DNA from: Rikenellaceae bacterium
Lineage (GTDB): Bacteria; Bacteroidota; Bacteroidia; Bacteroidales; Rikenellaceae
Length of the DNA: 64,000 nucleotides
Direction of reading: 5' to 3'
Assembly (NCBI GenBank): GCA_015059905.1
Contig: SUZN01000001.1
Location: forward strand, 310,001-374,000
A program made the translations under genes and the position numbers. The notes under the pieces were generated by a model. That model saw only the letters and a program-made list of their open reading frames with translations, had not been told where the DNA came from and made no database searches. Shown piece by piece: positions 62,163 to 64,000 of the stretch (positions within the stretch are counted from its first letter, which is position 1; every line of letters begins with the position of its first letter).

Positions 62163-62813
62163 TTACGCCTCCAAAATCTTTACAATCTCTGCCTCGGGGT
62201 CTGCTGCGCCAAATACCGCGCTGCCTGCCACCACAGCATCACATCCTGCGGCGAATACCTCGCCAGCGTTTTTTGATGATATGCCGCCGTCAATCTCAAT
62301 CAGGAAATCAAGCTCCATCTCATCGCGCAATGCCTTCAACTCACGTACCTTGTCCAGCGAAGCGGGCATAAACGACTGACCCCCGAAGCCTGGCTCAACG
62401 CTCATCACAAGCACCAGCTCAACCTTTGCGAGTATATCCTTCAGCACCGATGCGGGAGTTGCTGGTTTGATTGAGACGCCAGCCTTTGCGCCTGCGGCGT
62501 GTATCAACTCGATACACTCGTCGCACTTCTCGGTAGCCTCGATGTGGAATGTCACATAATCGGCACCAGCCTCCACAAAACGCTTTACATACTTTTCGGG
62601 CTCGACAATCATCAAGTGAACATCCAGCACCTTGTCGGTAGCCTTGCGGATAGGCTTCATCACAGGGAAGCCGAACGAGATGTTTGGCACAAATACACCA
62701 TCCATCACGTCAATGTGTACCCACTCTGCCGCACTGCGGTCAATCATTTTGGTGTCTCGCTCAAGGTTGCCGAAGTCCGCAGACAACATTGAAGGGGAAA
62801 TAATTCGTGTCAT
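62163..62813 (-). CDS. rpe: Ribulose-phosphate 3-epimerase
   Basis: Interconverts ribulose 5-phosphate and xylulose 5-phosphate in the pentose phosphate pathway. The 216-residue (beta-alpha)8 barrel shows SPSMLSADF (residues 6-14), the metal ligands VHIDVMDGVFVPNISFG (about 32-48) and DVHLMIVEP (about 66-74), MSVEPGFGGQSF (about 136-147) and EIDGGISSKNA (about 172-182). ATG 62813 is chosen because TRIISPSML starts family similarity; the extra 39 residues upstream are AT-rich and overlap the promoter. Confidence 0.96.
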   Translation of the reverse strand: MTRIISPSMLSADFGNLERDTKMIDRSAAEWVHIDVMDGVFVPNISFGFPVMKPIRKATDKVLDVHLMIVEPEKYVKRFVEAGADYVTFHIEATEKCDECIELIHAAGAKAGVSIKPATPASVLKDILAKVELVLVMSVEPGFGGQSFMPASLDKVRELKALRDEMELDFLIEIDGGISSKNAGEVFAAGCDAVVAGSAVFGAADPEAEIVKILEA

Positions 62814-62872
62814 AGTTATATAGTTTTTACTTAATTTCTCGTCATAAGAGACTAAAATAGTTTCTAATATTG

Positions 62873-62880
62873 CAAAGATA
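62873..62880 (-). promoter_or_regulatory. -7 element TATCTTTG for rpe
   Basis: TAnnTTTG match on the minus strand, 60 bp before the rpe ATG. No -33 element was found at normal spacing. Confidence 0.6.
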
Positions 62881-62941
62881 GCATTTTGCTGGTTAAAAAT
62901 CACATTTTTTTGTGTGTTATGTGCCAACAATCTTGCGAGAT

Positions 62942-62972
62942 TTTGCGAATAAGCGAAATTATGCTATTTTTG
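62942..62972 (+). promoter_or_regulatory. Promoter for the outer-membrane barrel gene
   Basis: TTTG (62942-62945), 19 bp, TATTTTTG (62965-62972), 30 bp before the start codon. Confidence 0.78.
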
Positions 62973-63002
62973 TAGTAGGAAAACAATAAAAACAGGAATA
63001 AT

Positions 63003-63608
63003 ATGAAGAAAATAATTATTGCTTTGGTAGCCGTGATGGCTACTTGCACACTCTCGGCGCAGGAGTTGCGTTGGGGTGCAACAGGTGGTTTGAACTTCGC
63101 GTGGTTGAAGTCAAGCGTGTTAAATTCATCAGATTGTTATTTGGGTTTTAACCTCGGTGCGAAGGTTGAGATGGATATGGCTGATGCAATCAAGGATGGT
63201 TTCTATGTTGATGCCCGTCTGCTCTATACCCTCAAGGGTGGGCAGTGGCAGAATATGCACCAGAACCTCGGTTATCTGGAACTCCCACTCAACTTCGGTT
63301 ATCGATATGCCATCAATAATGACATTACATTGTTTAGCGGTTTGGGTCCATACTTCGGGCTTGGTTTGTTGGGTAAGAATGTTGATAAGGCAGGCGACAC
63401 AAAGGTAAAGACCGATTTGTTTGGTGAGGTGTATAAGAGCTTCGATTTTGGTCTTAATTACAACCTCGGTGTGGAGCTTTGGAACGAGTGGCAGATTTTC
63501 CTCGGTTTCGAGCATAGCCTGCTCAATGCGTTAAAGACTGATATTGATGAGGTTAATGTGAAATACAGACCGATGAATTTCTATATTGGAACAGCATATA
63601 TGTTCTAA
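63003..63608 (+). CDS. Outer-membrane beta-barrel protein (PorT-like/opacity type)
   Basis: 201 residues. The signal peptide is residues 1-20 (ending LSAQ). The mature protein is a small barrel: alternating strands such as LRWGATGGLNFAWL, FYVDARLLYTLKGG, LGYLELPLNFGYRYA and FSGLGPYFGLGLLG, with a C-terminal strand ending in TAYMF (aromatic last residue). This matches the PorT/OmpW-like porin-family proteins common in Bacteroidota. It stands alone with its own promoter and a very strong terminator. Substrate or role unknown. Confidence 0.82.
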   Translation: MKKIIIALVAVMATCTLSAQELRWGATGGLNFAWLKSSVLNSSDCYLGFNLGAKVEMDMADAIKDGFYVDARLLYTLKGGQWQNMHQNLGYLELPLNFGYRYAINNDITLFSGLGPYFGLGLLGKNVDKAGDTKVKTDLFGEVYKSFDFGLNYNLGVELWNEWQIFLGFEHSLLNALKTDIDEVNVKYRPMNFYIGTAYMF

Positions 63609-63627
63609 AAGAGAGTTTTAGGAGAGT

Positions 63628-63671
63628 AAAAAAGTGTGTCGCACGAAAAAGTTTGTGCGACACACTTTTTT
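63628..63671. terminator. Strong bidirectional terminator
   Basis: A 17-bp perfect stem: A6 plus GTGTGTCGCAC (63628-63644) pairs with GTGCGACACAC plus T6 (63655-63671). The T run on one strand and A run on the other allow it to end both the barrel transcript and the convergent miaB transcript. Confidence 0.9.
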
Positions 63672-63810
63672 ATTTGCTCCATTTCGCTCCACCACAAGGG
63701 TGGTGTTTCACTGCTCACGCTCGGTATGGTGCAAGCAAACTCGGCTCTGCCCTCGCTTACTCGTAGCGGTGAGTTCTGGATTCTGGATTCTGATTTTTGA
63801 GTTCTCTCAC
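63672..63810. other. Short gene-free gap with imperfect repeats
   Basis: 139 bp between the terminator and the miaB stop. It has a CACCAC-AAG-GGTGGTG hairpin (about 63691-63706) and TCTGGAT repeated about 2.5 times near 63775-63791. I see no gene or promoter. Confidence 0.5.
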
Positions 63811-64000
63811 CTACTTTATCTCCTCGCCAAACAGTGTAGCTGATGAGCAGCCTGTGATGCGGCAACGAACATAGTCGCCAACCTTATGGTCGCCACGGTC
63901 GAATACCACCACCTTGTTCTGCGATGTGCGACCGAAGAGTTGTTTGTCGCTGCGCTTCGAAAGACCCTCCACCAATACCTCGAACTCCTTGCCTACATCG
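63811..64000 (-). CDS. miaB: tRNA-2-methylthio-N6-dimethylallyladenosine synthase MiaB, C-terminal end (5' truncated)
   Basis: The last 62 codons are visible; the gene continues beyond the window. The residues form the TRAM RNA-binding domain that ends MiaB: EFEVLVEGLSKRSDKQLFGR, then TSQNKVVVFDRGD, VGDYVRCRITGCSSATLFGE, and stop at 63813-63811. MiaB is a radical-SAM enzyme that adds a methylthio group to the i6A37 made by MiaA. The radical-SAM and cluster-binding domains are outside. The related RimO and MtaB also end in TRAM domains, but FGRTSQNKVVVF is the MiaB form. Confidence 0.9.
   Translation of the reverse strand, partial: DVGKEFEVLVEGLSKRSDKQLFGRTSQNKVVVFDRGDHKVGDYVRCRITGCSSATLFGEEIK

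Overview
This looks like a stretch of Bacteroidota chromosome, most likely order Bacteroidales and possibly the Alistipes/Rikenellaceae side. The evidence is promoters of the TAnnTTTG type (several with a TTTG or TTG element 19-20 bp upstream), no purine-rich ribosome-binding sites, a type III glutamine synthetase, a split methylmalonyl-CoA mutase, fused hisB and hisIE, a PorX-type PglZ protein, and outer-membrane barrel proteins and lipoproteins. No phage, integrase, transposase, plasmid gene or CRISPR array is visible. Nearly all genes are conserved housekeeping genes; the less familiar material lies in leaders, 3' ends and tRNA spacers.

Layout. 1-17298 (+): the 3' part of porX, tsaE, dsbD, a START-like protein, HU, a 29-residue basic mini-protein, rng, mfd, coaX and an envelope cluster (outer-membrane barrel, TPR protein, LptC-like lipoprotein, CorC/GldE-like protein, PpiD/SurA-like chaperone). 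17374-21436 (-): mutB and mutA. 21906-28592 (+): glnN, an AT-rich leucine-rich-repeat lipoprotein, metK behind a SAM riboswitch, and degP/htrA. 28594-34350 (-): glycosyltransferase, LpxL-like acyltransferase, rsmI, an uncharacterised acidic protein, lysA, and a hypothetical gene with a leader of about 340 nt. 34863-40178 (+): ychF, a SIMPL protein, gltX, galM and a hypothetical gene.

40261-47395 (+): a complete histidine operon, hisG-D-C-B-H-A-F-IE, behind a transcription attenuator with a His-rich leader peptide. 47499-48071: tRNA-Ser(GCU) facing tRNA-Asn(GUU) and tRNA-Val(UAC). 48195-54381 (+): a DUF1573 protein, an NfnAB-like flavoprotein pair, a HAD phosphatase, an SLC1-type symporter and rdgB. 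54382-55058: repeats, a duplicated tRNA-Leu 3' end and tRNA-Leu(UAA). 55098-61937 (-): a tight seven-gene run abcF-rlmB-metalloprotease-luxC-like-patB-pRiA4b-like-miaA. Then rpe (-), an outer-membrane barrel gene (+) and the 3' end of miaB (-), which runs off the window.

Functional themes. Envelope biogenesis recurs (DsbD, LptC, PpiD, CorC/GldE, DegP, LpxL, barrels). Translation and tRNA modification recur too (TsaE, GltX, RsmI, RlmB, MiaA, MiaB, ABC-F, YchF). The main signals beyond ordinary genes are: a family of roughly 120-bp hairpin repeats starting at stop codons whose arms differ but still pair; tRNA 3'-end fragments linked to a shared 28-29 bp motif; a his attenuator whose competing helices can be drawn base by base; a SAM-I/IV-type riboswitch before metK; a ribosomal bS22/mS38-like mini-protein; and a long leader with two tiny reading frames at 34351-34692.
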